A stretch of 32,230 bases of DNA, from positions 1 through 32,230 of the forward strand of contig DLLX01000002.1 in the NCBI GenBank assembly GCA_002479145.1, given 5' to 3'. The stretch is from Prevotella sp. UBA7551. Its GTDB lineage: Bacteria; Bacteroidota; Bacteroidia; Bacteroidales; Bacteroidaceae. Below are positions 14,270-23,567 of the stretch, piece after piece. The position numbers and the translations under genes are program-made. Under the pieces are notes generated by a model. The model saw nothing but the letters and a program-made list of their open reading frames with translations, made no database searches and was not told the origin of the DNA. How positions within the stretch are numbered: the stretch's first letter is position 1; the number at the start of each line of letters is the position of its first letter.

Positions 14270-16015
14270 ATGATGTTTAGATCACTGATAGCCCTTTGGC
14301 TATTGCTTCTACCCTGCCTTTCGTTTGCCAAGGCATCTTCGGGCAAGGATGTAAAAACCGTAATTCACCTTATTGAGACCACAGACGTGCACGGCAACTT
14401 CTATGGTTATGACTTCCTGAACGGGCGTGAGCTGGAAGGCGGCCTGCCAAGGGTGTGCACCTATGTCAACGACCTGCGCCGAAAGGCAGGCGCAGAGCAG
14501 GTGGCCTTGCTTGACGCAGGCGACGTATTGCAGGGTCAGCCCTGCGTGTACTACGCCAATTTCATCGATACGCTCTCCACGCACCTGTCCTCAAGCATGA
14601 TGAACTACATGGGATACGACGCCGTGGCGTTCGGTAATCACGACATAGAGGCCGGCCATCCCGTCTTTGACCGATGGGTAAGGGACAGCAGCCACCCCAT
14701 GTTGGGAGCCAACATCGTCTCGGAGAAGGACGGTTCGCAGTACCTCAAGCCCTACACCATCATCAAGAAGGGTGGGTTGAGGATTGCCGTGCTGGGGCTG
14801 ATCACCCCGGCCATACCCATGTGGCTGCCCAAAGACCTGTGGAGCGGGCTGCGATTCGACGACATCGTGCCCACGGCACGCCGATGGGCTGCCTACATCG
14901 AGCAGCACGAGAAGCCGGATATGCTGGTGGGATTGTTCCATACCGGACTGAAAGGGGGCAGTTTCAACCAATATGACGAGAATGCCGCCGAAGAGATTGC
15001 GCTCAATGTGCCGGGCTTCGACATCATCTTCTACGGACATGACCACAGGGCCTACTGCAGCACTGTCAAGAACAAGCAGGACGGCAAGACGGTGTGGCTG
15101 CTCAACTCCGGCCCTTCGGCCAACAAGGTGGCACAGGCCGACGTGGTCGTCAGCAAGGAGAAGGGCAAGCTGAGAGTGGAAAGCATACAGGGACAGCTCG
15201 TAGGAATGGACGCATACGCGCCGGACAAAGCGTTTCTGAGCAAATATGAGCCGACCTTTGACAAGGTGAACCAGTTTGTGAATGAGCAGATTGGCACGCT
15301 CGCCGAGCCGATACACACCTTCGATTACTTCTTCGGGCCGTCGTCAATGGCCGACCTCTTGCACAAGGTTCAGATGGCCAACGCCAAGGCTGACATCTCC
15401 CTCGTCACCCCACTCACGTTTAACGAAGTGATCGACTCGGGGAAAATATACGTGAAAGACATCTTCAAGCTGTATCGTTACGAGAACCGTCTGAACGTGT
15501 TCCGCCTCACAGGGCGCGAGGTGCGCGGAGCACTGGAGCGCGCATACGACCTGTGGACGAACACCATGCACACGGCATCCGACCATGCACTCAACATAGG
15601 AGAAGCCCCGGGCACGCGGACAGGCTTCAAACAACCGTCGTTCTTGTTCATGTCTGCAGCCGGCATCACCTACACTGTGGACCTCACAAAGCCTGACGGA
15701 AGCAAGGTGACCATTACCAAAATGAGCGACGGCACGCCCTTTGACGCCTCCAAGACCTACCGCGTGGTGGTCAATTCCTATATAGGAAGTGGCGGAGGAG
15801 GCCTGCTCACCGAGGGCGGAGGCATCAGCTTGTCGGACCTTTCGAAGCGCATCGTGTGGACTTCCGACAAGGACTTGCGCTACTATGTGATGGAATTCTT
15901 CCGTCATCACAATGGCCCGGTGAGCGTCCAACCACTGTCCGACTGGCAGTTTGTGCCCACCGACTGGACCCGTCCTGCCCTTGAACGCGACAAGGCTTCG
16001 CTCTCGGGCAAGTAA
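14270..16015 (+). CDS. Secreted 5'-nucleotidase/2',3'-cyclic phosphodiesterase family protein
   Basis: A 581-aa exported metallophosphatase of the UshA/CpdB family, which removes phosphate from nucleotides outside the cytoplasm. A signal peptide spans about 1-20 (hydrophobic core LIALWLLLLPCLSFA). The N-terminal calcineurin-like domain shows the metal-binding motifs TTDVHGNF (Asp39, His41), LDAGD (Asp85), GNHD (122-125), His224 and GHDH (His257, His259). The C-terminal nucleotide-binding domain covers about 330-560. The signal peptide contains a cysteine (Cys16) but no convincing lipobox, so a periplasmic or surface location is left open. It is followed after 58 nt by a TonB-dependent receptor, suggesting coupled hydrolysis and uptake. 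Exact substrate (nucleotide, cyclic nucleotide, UDP-sugar) cannot be read from the sequence. Confidence 0.9.
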   Translation: MMFRSLIALWLLLLPCLSFAKASSGKDVKTVIHLIETTDVHGNFYGYDFLNGRELEGGLPRVCTYVNDLRRKAGAEQVALLDAGDVLQGQPCVYYANFIDTLSTHLSSSMMNYMGYDAVAFGNHDIEAGHPVFDRWVRDSSHPMLGANIVSEKDGSQYLKPYTIIKKGGLRIAVLGLITPAIPMWLPKDLWSGLRFDDIVPTARRWAAYIEQHEKPDMLVGLFHTGLKGGSFNQYDENAAEEIALNVPGFDIIFYGHDHRAYCSTVKNKQDGKTVWLLNSGPSANKVAQADVVVSKEKGKLRVESIQGQLVGMDAYAPDKAFLSKYEPTFDKVNQFVNEQIGTLAEPIHTFDYFFGPSSMADLLHKVQMANAKADISLVTPLTFNEVIDSGKIYVKDIFKLYRYENRLNVFRLTGREVRGALERAYDLWTNTMHTASDHALNIGEAPGTRTGFKQPSFLFMSAAGITYTVDLTKPDGSKVTITKMSDGTPFDASKTYRVVVNSYIGSGGGGLLTEGGGISLSDLSKRIVWTSDKDLRYYVMEFFRHHNGPVSVQPLSDWQFVPTDWTRPALERDKASLSGK

Positions 16016-16073
16016 ATCGATGCGACGATAGAACCAATATGATTATTCAGGAATAACCCAATAAATTAAACAA

Positions 16074-19000
16074 ATGAAAACAATTAAGGCATTGATGCTT
16101 TTGGTCGTGGCCGTCTTTTATGCTGCCGTGGCCAATGCACAGGTGACTACTTCAGGAATGAATGGTCAAGTCACAGACGGCAAAGAGCCACTGATTGGCG
16201 CCACGGTACATGCGGTGCACGTGCCTTCAGGCACATCCTACATGGCCACGACCAACGAAAAGGGACGCTTTGCCATCCAAGGAATGCGCACGGGCGGCCC
16301 GTACAAAGTCACGATTTCTTACATCGGGTACAAGAAATCGGACTTTGAGGGCATCCGACTCTCCTTGGGAGACAACTATGTTTTGAACGCCAACCTGCAC
16401 GAAGACGCCACACAGCTGGGCGAAGTCGTCATCACGGCGACGGGAAGCAAGTTCTCTGGCACCAAAACCGGTGCGTCGACCAACATCAATTCCCACCAAT
16501 TCACCACGCTGCCTTCGGTGGACAGGTCTTTGTCCGACTTCACTAAGCTGTCGCCTTATGCTGGTTCAAGCAACTCCTTCGCCGGACTGGACGCCAGAAT
16601 GAACAATATCACCATCGACGGTGCCAACTTCAACAACAATTTCGGCCTGTCTTCGGCATCCATGCCGGGCGGCGGAAATCCTATTTCACTGGATGCCATC
16701 GAGGAACTCCAGGTCAATATCGCACCTTTCGACGTGCGTCAGTCCAACTTCATCGGCGCAGGACTGAACGCAATCACCAAGAGTGGCACCAACACTTTCC
16801 GTGGATCGGCTTACACTTACTTCAAAAATGAGCATCTCCGCGGCAATACCATCGACGGATATGACCTCGGCGACCGGCCCAAGGAGCAGAACAACGTCTA
16901 CGGCTTCACCCTCGGAGGACCGATTATCAAGGACAAACTGTTCTTCTTCATCAACGGAGAATACGATAGTGCGCCACGTCCTATCTTCAAATGGAGGCTC
17001 TCCAACGACGGCATTGGCAACGATGCCAACCTCATTACCCGCGTCACGGCACAGGATATGGAAAACTTCGCGCAGGTGTTGCGCAGCCAGTATGGTTACG
17101 AACCGGGCTCTTACACCGATTATGATGCCGGAGAATTTACAAAGAAAGCGCTCGCAAGAATCGACTGGAACATCAACAATGCCAACAAACTGACGTTGCG
17201 CTACAACTTTACCGGGAACAAATACACCAACCCGACCAGCCAAAGCATGCCGGGAAGCAGGACACAACATGGCCATTACAGTGCGGCCTCGCGTCCATTC
17301 CGCAACAGTTGCTACGACATGAACAACACCGTTCACTCGCTCACCGCAGAGCTGAACACCGTCCTTGGCAACAATATGTCGAACCAATTCCTTGGCACAC
17401 TCACGTTGATTAAGGATGAGCGCGGGTCGGATTCATCACCATTCCCGATGGTTGACATCCTGAAAGACAACGATATGTTCATGACAGCGGGCTATGAACT
17501 CTACACCTACAACAATGCGGTGAACAACAATATTTGGACACTCACGGACAACTTCACCTGGAATATCAACAAGCATTCCGTCACTGGCGGCCTGTCTTAC
17601 GAGCATCAATACTTCGCTAACTCCTTCATGGGCTGCGGTCTGGGGTACTATCGCTATAACAGTTTCGATGATTTCAAGAACGGTGCGGCGCCCATCCTCT
17701 ACTCCCTCACCTATGGATACAACGGGGAAGACAAGCCAAAAGCAGAATTGTCCTTCGGCCAATGGTCTGCTTATGTGCAAGATGTGTGGAGTGCCAACCC
17801 CAACATCAAGGTCACGGCAGGTCTCCGTATAGACATCCCTACCTATCTTAATGAACTACAAGAGAACAAGACCATATCGTCTATGACTTTCCTTAACGGT
17901 GCAAAGATTAACACAAGCCAGTGGCCAAAGACGCAGGCATTGTTCTCACCGCGATTGGGTTTCAACTGGAATGTCTTAGGCGACAACCGCCTCGTGCTGC
18001 GTGGTGGAACCGGAATATTCACCGGTAGGATGCCGTTCGTCTTCTTTACCAACATGCCTACCAACAGCGGAATGCTCCAAAACACCGTCACCATCAGCGA
18101 TCCGGAGGTGCTCAAGAAGCTCGCCGGTGGCGTGAAGGACAAGAATACGGTGATGAAGTTGCTCCCCGACTACTTCCCACAGCAGCCCAATGGCAACATC
18201 AAAAACTCCGCAGTGGCCGGCATTGACCACGACTTCAAGCTGCCACAGATATGGAAAAGCACCCTGGCTGCAGACATTAAGCTGCCGCTTCCGTTCAATG
18301 CGAACCTCACACTTGAGGGAATGTACGCCAAGAATATCAACGCAGTGAGACAGCTCAACGTCAATATGATCTCGCCGAACGACCCAAGCGTGAAGCATTT
18401 CGAAGGCCCAGACCAACGCTATATGTACCCCGGCGGGACGAACAACAAGGTGGTCAAGGACCTCACTGGTGCTTATCTGCTCACCAACACGAGCAAAGGA
18501 CACAGCTATAGCTTGAATGCCACGCTCAATCTTGACCCCATCGAGAACCTGCACCTGATGCTGGCATACACCCATACGGGCTCAAAAGAAATCTCCGGCA
18601 ACCCCGGAGCACAGCCCTATGAGCTTTGGCAGAACACGCCTACGGTCAATGGCGGTAACGAACTGCCGCTTAGAAACTCACAATACCTCACCCCTGACCG
18701 CCTGATCGCATCTGCATCCTACCGCTTTGCCTACGCAAAGCACTTCGCAACCACGGTCAGTCTGTTCTACACAGGGGCCACAGCGGGCAACTATTCCTAC
18801 ACATACACCAACGACATGAACCAGGATGGCGTCAACAACGACCTCATTTACATCCCGAAGAGCAAGGACGAGCTGACCTTTGTCGACAAGAACGGCTTCA
18901 CCGCAGCACAACAATCCGAGGCGTTTTGGAACTTCGTCAACCAGGATCCGTACCTCAAAAAGCACAAAGGAGAGTACGCAGAGGCTTATTCTGCACGCTA

Positions 19001-19325
19001 CCCGTGGGTCAATCAGTTTGATTTGAAGGTCGTTCAGGACTTCTATGTGCAGGTAGGCAAGAACAAAAACACCATACAGTTGTCGCTCGATATGTTCAAC
19101 ATCGGCAACCTATTGAACGACAAATGGGGTGTGGTGAAAGTGCCGGTCAACAACGGAAGTCTGCTGAAATATGAGGGAACGACGGCCAACAACGTGCCAC
19201 AATACTCCATGTACAGCACTATGGTGGACGGAAAGAGCGTGTTGCCCACCTCAACATTCGACTTCCAGAAGAACAGCAGCAACTGTTGGCAGATACAGAT
19301 AGGCTTGCGCTACATCTTCAACTGA
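16074..19325 (+). CDS. TonB-dependent outer-membrane receptor, Oar-like
   Basis: A 1083-aa outer-membrane receptor. A signal peptide covers about 1-22 (ending ANA-Q). Residues about 28-115 form a carboxypeptidase-regulatory-like beta domain (GQVTDGKEPLIGATV, then GRFAIQGM and YIGYKK). A plug domain follows at about 120-240, then a 22-strand-type barrel ending in LRYIFN. Stretches such as SGTNTFRGSAY and GGPIIKDKLFFF are typical of Oar-like receptors rather than SusC proteins, and there is no susD partner. The ligand is unknown. The only clue is the co-directional nucleotidase upstream, which points to nucleosides, phosphate or related breakdown products. A bidirectional terminator follows at 19352-19395. 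Confidence 0.92.
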   Translation: MKTIKALMLLVVAVFYAAVANAQVTTSGMNGQVTDGKEPLIGATVHAVHVPSGTSYMATTNEKGRFAIQGMRTGGPYKVTISYIGYKKSDFEGIRLSLGDNYVLNANLHEDATQLGEVVITATGSKFSGTKTGASTNINSHQFTTLPSVDRSLSDFTKLSPYAGSSNSFAGLDARMNNITIDGANFNNNFGLSSASMPGGGNPISLDAIEELQVNIAPFDVRQSNFIGAGLNAITKSGTNTFRGSAYTYFKNEHLRGNTIDGYDLGDRPKEQNNVYGFTLGGPIIKDKLFFFINGEYDSAPRPIFKWRLSNDGIGNDANLITRVTAQDMENFAQVLRSQYGYEPGSYTDYDAGEFTKKALARIDWNINNANKLTLRYNFTGNKYTNPTSQSMPGSRTQHGHYSAASRPFRNSCYDMNNTVHSLTAELNTVLGNNMSNQFLGTLTLIKDERGSDSSPFPMVDILKDNDMFMTAGYELYTYNNAVNNNIWTLTDNFTWNINKHSVTGGLSYEHQYFANSFMGCGLGYYRYNSFDDFKNGAAPILYSLTYGYNGEDKPKAELSFGQWSAYVQDVWSANPNIKVTAGLRIDIPTYLNELQENKTISSMTFLNGAKINTSQWPKTQALFSPRLGFNWNVLGDNRLVLRGGTGIFTGRMPFVFFTNMPTNSGMLQNTVTISDPEVLKKLAGGVKDKNTVMKLLPDYFPQQPNGNIKNSAVAGIDHDFKLPQIWKSTLAADIKLPLPFNANLTLEGMYAKNINAVRQLNVNMISPNDPSVKHFEGPDQRYMYPGGTNNKVVKDLTGAYLLTNTSKGHSYSLNATLNLDPIENLHLMLAYTHTGSKEISGNPGAQPYELWQNTPTVNGGNELPLRNSQYLTPDRLIASASYRFAYAKHFATTVSLFYTGATAGNYSYTYTNDMNQDGVNNDLIYIPKSKDELTFVDKNGFTAAQQSEAFWNFVNQDPYLKKHKGEYAEAYSARYPWVNQFDLKVVQDFYVQVGKNKNTIQLSLDMFNIGNLLNDKWGVVKVPVNNGSLLKYEGTTANNVPQYSMYSTMVDGKSVLPTSTFDFQKNSSNCWQIQIGLRYIFN

Positions 19326-19351
19326 TTCTAACAGACACCAAACTTACAGGG

Positions 19352-19395
19352 AAAAGCCTGAAAGAACGCTCGCAACGAGGTTCTTTCAGGCTTTT
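19352..19395. terminator. Bidirectional terminator between the receptor gene and sdaA
   Basis: A perfect 16-bp stem, AAAAGCCTGAAAGAAC (19352-19367) with GTTCTTTCAGGCTTTT (19380-19395), continued by CTCG/CGAG inside the loop after a one-base bulge. The A-run on one side and T-run on the other let it work for both the plus-strand receptor gene and the minus-strand sdaA gene. Confidence 0.92.
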
Positions 19396-19473
19396 CTTAT
19401 TTCACCAGTCTGCCGCCAAGCAACTGTACTGGCCTCAACAGAGACTGCTATCTGCCCGCTATTGCCCGACTTA

Positions 19474-20679
19474 CTAAAACTCTTTGGCCAGTCCTCCCTC
19501 GCTGGTTTCCTTGTAAAGCGAGGGAATATCATGCCCCGTCTGCTTCATCACGTCCACCACTTTGTCGAAGGAGACGCGGTGCTTTCCGTCGCTTAGCGAG
19601 GCATAGAGCTGCGCATCGAGGGCACGGCAGGCCGCAAAAGCATTGCGCTCGATGCAAGGAATCTGCACCAAGCCGCACACTGGGTCGCACGTCATGCCGA
19701 GATGGTGCTCCAGTCCCATCTCCGCGGCATACTCTATCTGCGAGGGGGTGCCGCCAAACAGCTGGCATGTGGCGGCAGAAGCCATGGCACAGGCCACGCC
19801 CACCTCTCCCTGGCACCCCACTTCAGCCCCTGAGATGGAGGCGTTGGCCTTGACCACGTTGCCGAAGAGGCCCGCCGTGGCCAGCGCATGGAGGATTCTC
19901 GTCTCGGAAAAGTTATGAAACTCTGCCAGATGTACCAGCACTCCGGGCACCACACCGCTTGCCCCGCAGGTCGGGGCAGTAGCCACCGTGCCGCCAGAGG
20001 CGTTCTCCTCGCTCACGGCCAAGGCATAAGCGAAGACGCGGCCGCGGCTTTGGAGCGACGGTTTGTACGCCAACGACTTCGTATAGTACGTCGGTGCCTT
20101 GCGGGCGAGGTGCAATGGCCCGGGCAATGCGCCCTCATGGTCGATGCCACGGTGTACCGCGCTCTGCATTACCCGCCACACTTCGCGCAGATAGTCCCAG
20201 ATATCCTTGTCCTCGCACTGCTCCACATACTCCCAATAGCCGCGCCCATTGCGCTCGCACCAGCGGAGAATGTCCTTGATGGTGTGGAGTTTGTAGCGCT
20301 CTTTATGGCAGAAGCAATGGTCCTCCTTGCCTTTTCCCTCCGACAGTGCGCCCCCGCCGACGCTGTACACCGTCCACTCTTCGGTGGGATGGTCGTCAGC
20401 ATCGAATGACACAAACTTCATTCCGTTGGGATGAAAGTTGAGAAACACCGTCGGCTTCCAGACAATCTCCACGGGAGCAACCGCCTGCAACGCCTCCTTG
20501 ATGGCCACGTCTGTCATGTGTCCCTTGCCTGTCGCGGCCAGGCTTCCATAGAGCGTGACCTCAAAACGGTGGGCATGAGGATGCCGTTGGAGGAATATTT
20601 GTGCTGCCCGTTGCGGCCCCATGGTATGGCTGCTCGACGGACCTTTGCCTATCCTGAATATGTATTTGATGGATTCCAT
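19474..20679 (-). CDS. sdaA: L-serine dehydratase (iron-sulfur, single chain)
   Basis: A 401-aa iron-sulfur L-serine ammonia-lyase that converts serine to pyruvate and ammonia. The N-terminal beta domain starts with the signature IGKGPSSSHTMGP (10-22). The catalytic alpha domain has APTCGASG (235-242), and the [4Fe-4S] ligands Cys289, Cys331 and Cys342 show the same 42- and 11-residue spacing as the known ligands in the Legionella enzyme. It is shorter than E. coli SdaA (454 aa), with the missing length mostly between the two domains. It lies 225 nt downstream of glsB. No clear promoter is visible in that gap, so read-through from glsAB is possible. Confidence 0.95.
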   Translation of the reverse strand: MESIKYIFRIGKGPSSSHTMGPQRAAQIFLQRHPHAHRFEVTLYGSLAATGKGHMTDVAIKEALQAVAPVEIVWKPTVFLNFHPNGMKFVSFDADDHPTEEWTVYSVGGGALSEGKGKEDHCFCHKERYKLHTIKDILRWCERNGRGYWEYVEQCEDKDIWDYLREVWRVMQSAVHRGIDHEGALPGPLHLARKAPTYYTKSLAYKPSLQSRGRVFAYALAVSEENASGGTVATAPTCGASGVVPGVLVHLAEFHNFSETRILHALATAGLFGNVVKANASISGAEVGCQGEVGVACAMASAATCQLFGGTPSQIEYAAEMGLEHHLGMTCDPVCGLVQIPCIERNAFAACRALDAQLYASLSDGKHRVSFDKVVDVMKQTGHDIPSLYKETSEGGLAKEF

Positions 20680-20904
20680 GTCGTGAAACGTTCTTTATTG
20701 GTCATGATAAAAAATTGGGACAAGGCGGAATCCTGCCCCTGACAGATGCCCGCACACCCACCAAAGGGCGAGTGCGAAGCCCTGCACGACTGCCGCATCT
20801 TCATGCTTGGACATTCATTTGGCAGCGGAAAACGAACGAGAAGGCCTGCCTTATGCAAGGTCCGCCCCTCTTTCTGCCCCATGATGCCCGCCTTCTGCGA
20901 CAGG

Positions 20905-21897
20905 TTAAGCCTTGTCTTTGTAAATGAGTTTGTTTGCTCCGCTGGTGATACGCAGCGCCTCGGGATGCTCCTTGACATAACTGTCGATGTGGCGCACGCG
21001 CTTCTCATCGAGTATCTCGTCGACGGCAATGAGTATGCCCGTCTCCTCCACCTCGCCAAATCCGTCGTTGATGGCCGTCCCGAAGAGCTTCATCGTGGGC
21101 GAGAGACTCATGTAGGCGTTGACAAGTGGCGGAATGTTGAAGCCCAACCGGCGTATCTCATGGTTCAAGATGCGGTAGTCTTCCTTGAAGTTAGCCCCCG
21201 TGAAGATCTTGGCCAGCTTCTCCTCGGGATACTCCAAGGTCAGCGGATGGATGGGGGCGATGAGGTGGTCCTTGTCATCGAAGTGCTTTTTGAGGAAGTA
21301 GAGAATCATGTCCCGGCCGATACGGATGTAGTTCGGATACATGGTCATCTTGCCAAAGAAGTACTTCACGTTGGGATTGATTACCGTCAGTGCGCCCAGC
21401 CCGTCCCAAAGGTTGTCAAGGGCAAAGATGCTCTTGGCGTTTTTCCGCACATTCTGGTACTCGAGCGACACAAACGACCGCCCAAGCTCCACGGTATAGG
21501 GCATGAAGTCCTTGAGGAAGCGGTCGGAGAAGTGAAACATGTGGCTCGTGGCCAGCTCCGGCTGCCCGTCATTGTTGAGCTTCCAGTTGCGTCCGAAGAG
21601 GTATCGGTAGCCGCCGATTATCTCCTCCTCCTCCGGATTCCACACGATGAGCTGCTTATAGCAGTTGTCACACGTGTCAAACTTGTCTATATCCACCGAC
21701 TTACCCGTTCCTCCGCCTGCCGTGCGGAACGCTATCTCGCGCAATCGGCCTATTTCCCGCATCACGTTGGGGGCGTTGTGGGCCGTCACCACATAGATGT
21801 CGTTGTGGCTTTTGTTCGTTGTGCGGAGCAGTTTATCGGGAGTAAGCTCGCTGCGCAGAACCTCTTTGCTGATGGGTTGGATAATCTCTTCTTCCAT
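20905..21897 (-). CDS. glsB: GNAT-type N-acyltransferase, probable glycine-lipid synthase GlsB
   Basis: A 330-aa protein of the OlsB/hemolysin-like GNAT acyltransferase family. Family-typical stretches include REIAFRTAGGGTGKSVDIDKFD (split here as REIAFR...GGGTGK...DIDKFD, about 53-74), EEEEIIGGYRYLFG (about 89-102) and ELGRSFV (about 137-143). In Bacteroides thetaiotaomicron, GlsB N-acylates glycine to give commendamide-type lipids, and the adjacent GlsA O-acylates the product. Here the same pairing occurs, with the O-acyltransferase gene 55 nt upstream. Assignment to glycine rather than ornithine as acceptor rests on taxonomy and gene pairing, not on a residue I can identify. Confidence 0.8.
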   Translation of the reverse strand: MEEEIIQPISKEVLRSELTPDKLLRTTNKSHNDIYVVTAHNAPNVMREIGRLREIAFRTAGGGTGKSVDIDKFDTCDNCYKQLIVWNPEEEEIIGGYRYLFGRNWKLNNDGQPELATSHMFHFSDRFLKDFMPYTVELGRSFVSLEYQNVRKNAKSIFALDNLWDGLGALTVINPNVKYFFGKMTMYPNYIRIGRDMILYFLKKHFDDKDHLIAPIHPLTLEYPEEKLAKIFTGANFKEDYRILNHEIRRLGFNIPPLVNAYMSLSPTMKLFGTAINDGFGEVEETGILIAVDEILDEKRVRHIDSYVKEHPEALRITSGANKLIYKDKA

Positions 21898-21952
21898 TGG
21901 TCTGGAGTATTGTTTTCAAAAAACGGGGAAAATTCCATATTTTTCGGCACGG

Positions 21953-22768
21953 TCACAGTGCATAGACCTGGTCTTCCACCCAGAGCGCCCACTCCTTGGG
22001 GGAGCGCGACCGGTCGAAAGTCTGCCAGGGTATGGGCTTGCCAATCTTGACGGTGAAGTCCTTGTCCACGTTGCGGTACATCTCATCGACGAGGAAAAGC
22101 ATCGCGATGTTGACCTTGAGGTGCAGGCGCTTCTGCCAATTGGCAATGCGATAGAAGCGGTCGGAGTTGCGTCCGCTGAAGTGGATGGGCACGACATCGC
22201 GATGATACTGCACGCTTTTCGATACAAACGTCTTCTTCCACGGCAGGTCATGGATCACCCCGTGGTTCATTCTCGAGTTGAGTCCGGCGGGAAACATGAT
22301 GATATGCTCGTTGCCTTGGAACGCTGCCTCGACCATACGGGGGAAGTCGCGGCCCTGCTTTCCTGTCTTGTTGATGCCCACACAGACGGGTCTGAGCCCG
22401 GGAAGGTTCATCAGCAGGTCGTTGACCAGGTAACGGAAGCGGCCATCATAGTGCTTTCCGATGATGCTTCCCAGCGCCACGCCGTCTTGTCCGCCCAGCG
22501 GATGGTTGCTGACAAAGGTGTATAGCCTGCCGTCGTCTTTGGCAGGCAGGTTCTCTTCGCCCTCTATGGTGATGTGCATCTTGAGATATTCCACGGTGGA
22601 AGTGAGCCATTGCGTGCCCACCTCGTCGCGGTGGTCGTGCAGGAATTGGTTCACCTGGTCTTCATGGGCTATCTTCCGCAGCCAGTTGATGAGGATTTTA
22701 GGCACAAAGCGCGCCTTGCCGCCCAGCTTTCCGGTGAGTATCTTCTCGATGTCGATCGTCTTCTCCAT
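21953..22768 (-). CDS. glsA: PlsC-like O-acyltransferase, probable GlsA
   Basis: A 271-aa lysophospholipid-acyltransferase-family protein. The active-site motif is SNHPLGGQD at 87-95, with His89 and Asp95. The spacing is H-x5-D, a form seen in the hemolysin/OlsA-like branch, rather than the PlsC H-x4-D. A second conserved block, IMFPAGLNSR, lies at about 157-166. It would O-acylate the N-acyl glycine made by the downstream GlsB, giving membrane glycine lipids. First gene of a two-gene unit with a good promoter at 22805-22836. As for glsB, the specific substrate is inferred from the pairing. Confidence 0.8.
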   Translation of the reverse strand: MEKTIDIEKILTGKLGGKARFVPKILINWLRKIAHEDQVNQFLHDHRDEVGTQWLTSTVEYLKMHITIEGEENLPAKDDGRLYTFVSNHPLGGQDGVALGSIIGKHYDGRFRYLVNDLLMNLPGLRPVCVGINKTGKQGRDFPRMVEAAFQGNEHIIMFPAGLNSRMNHGVIHDLPWKKTFVSKSVQYHRDVVPIHFSGRNSDRFYRIANWQKRLHLKVNIAMLFLVDEMYRNVDKDFTVKIGKPIPWQTFDRSRSPKEWALWVEDQVYAL

Positions 22769-22804
22769 CCGTTTTTCTTTTCGTCAATTCTCTCTTACGA
22801 TGCG

Positions 22805-22836
22805 CAAAAATACTCTTTTTTCCAAAAGTGTGCAAC
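22805..22836 (-). promoter_or_regulatory. Promoter of glsA-glsB
   Basis: On the minus strand GTTG (22836-22833) is followed after exactly 20 bp by TATTTTTG (22812-22805), matching the Bacteroidetes -33/-7 arrangement. The leader to the glsA start is about 30 nt. Confidence 0.7.
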
Positions 22837-23189
22837 TATTTCCGCCGAAAAAGTGAGCCGCCCGCTTTTATTTAATATTGGTGTAACAATTCCATCGCCT
22901 CGCCAAACTATCGGTGCCGTGGTGTCCGATTTTCTTTGTTGCACGGCGAAGGGGGCAACCCACGCTGGATTTTCCGCACAAGAAGTCAAATAATCCACCC
23001 TCACAGGCACTGCTTCGTGCACGGACGCACACTGCTTCTTACCCACGAATATTTTTAACAAAACAAGGTTTCATGAAACAGATGCAGCACACAAGCAGAT
23101 GAGCAAGAGCAGAAAGGCATCCTCATAGGGAAAACTAACCACACAAACACCTAACCTATTGTGAGTCAATGGGTTCTGTTATACATAAA

Positions 23190-23248
23190 TTTTTAAATTA
23201 AAAACCTCGGATTTTTAATTTATTTTTCCACAATTTTTAAATTAAAAA
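23190..23248. repeat. AT-rich inverted repeat, copy 2
   Basis: TTTTTAAATTAAAAA at 23190-23204, a 7-nt spacer CCTCGGA, then TTTTTAATTTA (opposite orientation, imperfect end) from 23212, and another TTTTTAAATTAAAAA at 23234-23248. Arm sequence, arm orientation, 7-nt spacer and the presence of a third arm all match copy 1 at 7-73. Confidence 0.75.
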
Positions 23249-23490
23249 TCAAAGCGTTTTATAGGGAAAAGCTACGCCATACCATCCTTATCGCCTTACG
23301 CTTCCGCCTATCCGACAAACCAACTGGAGGTGAACAACACAAAAATATCACACAAAATGCCACCCTTCTCCGGTCTTTTTCCCCTTCTCGGACAGCCCAC
23401 TTCCTCCTCCAACAACAACACCCCGCAACGCCTCACAAGCAACACCAGAAAGGCTTTATATCAAGAAAACGGGCTTTTTTGAAAACTTTT

Positions 23491-23520
23491 GTGGGGGAAC
23501 GTGGGGAAAAGTGGGGAAAA
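23491..23520 (+). promoter_or_regulatory. MraZ operator: three GTGGG boxes
   Basis: GTGGG occurs at 23491, 23501 and 23511, each followed by 5 nt, an exact 10-bp period. MraZ proteins are known to bind direct TGGG-containing repeats separated by 5 nt upstream of their own gene. The array ends 5 nt before the -7 element and covers the place where a -33 element would sit, so MraZ binding would be expected to block initiation. Confidence 0.88.
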
Positions 23521-23525
23521 ATGCG

Positions 23526-23533
23526 TACCTTTG
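23526..23533 (+). promoter_or_regulatory. -7 element of the mraZ/dcw promoter
   Basis: TACCTTTG is a perfect TAnnTTTG match, 34 nt before the mraZ start. The 20-bp-spaced -33 position (23502-23505) falls inside the second GTGGG box and has no TTTG. Confidence 0.65.
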
Positions 23534-23567
23534 AAGCCGAATATATATTCTTTCGAAAAAAGGACAC

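Larger units (their letters stand above)
22769..23490. other. Long intergenic region between glsA and the mraZ control region
   Basis: About 720 nt without a supported gene. Its left end carries the glsA promoter on the minus strand. The centre holds AT-rich repeat copy 2 (23190-23248). The part from 23270 to 23470 is C-rich with low complexity. Overlapping ORFs extending from glsA have no family features. Confidence 0.6.

Noticed and set aside
16074..19325. SusC-type glycan receptor
   Set aside because: There is no adjacent susD, and the plug and barrel stretches look like the Oar-like class.
20746..22050. 434-aa plus-strand ORF opposite glsB
   Set aside because: glsB on the minus strand has family features and a coherent operon; the plus-strand product does not.
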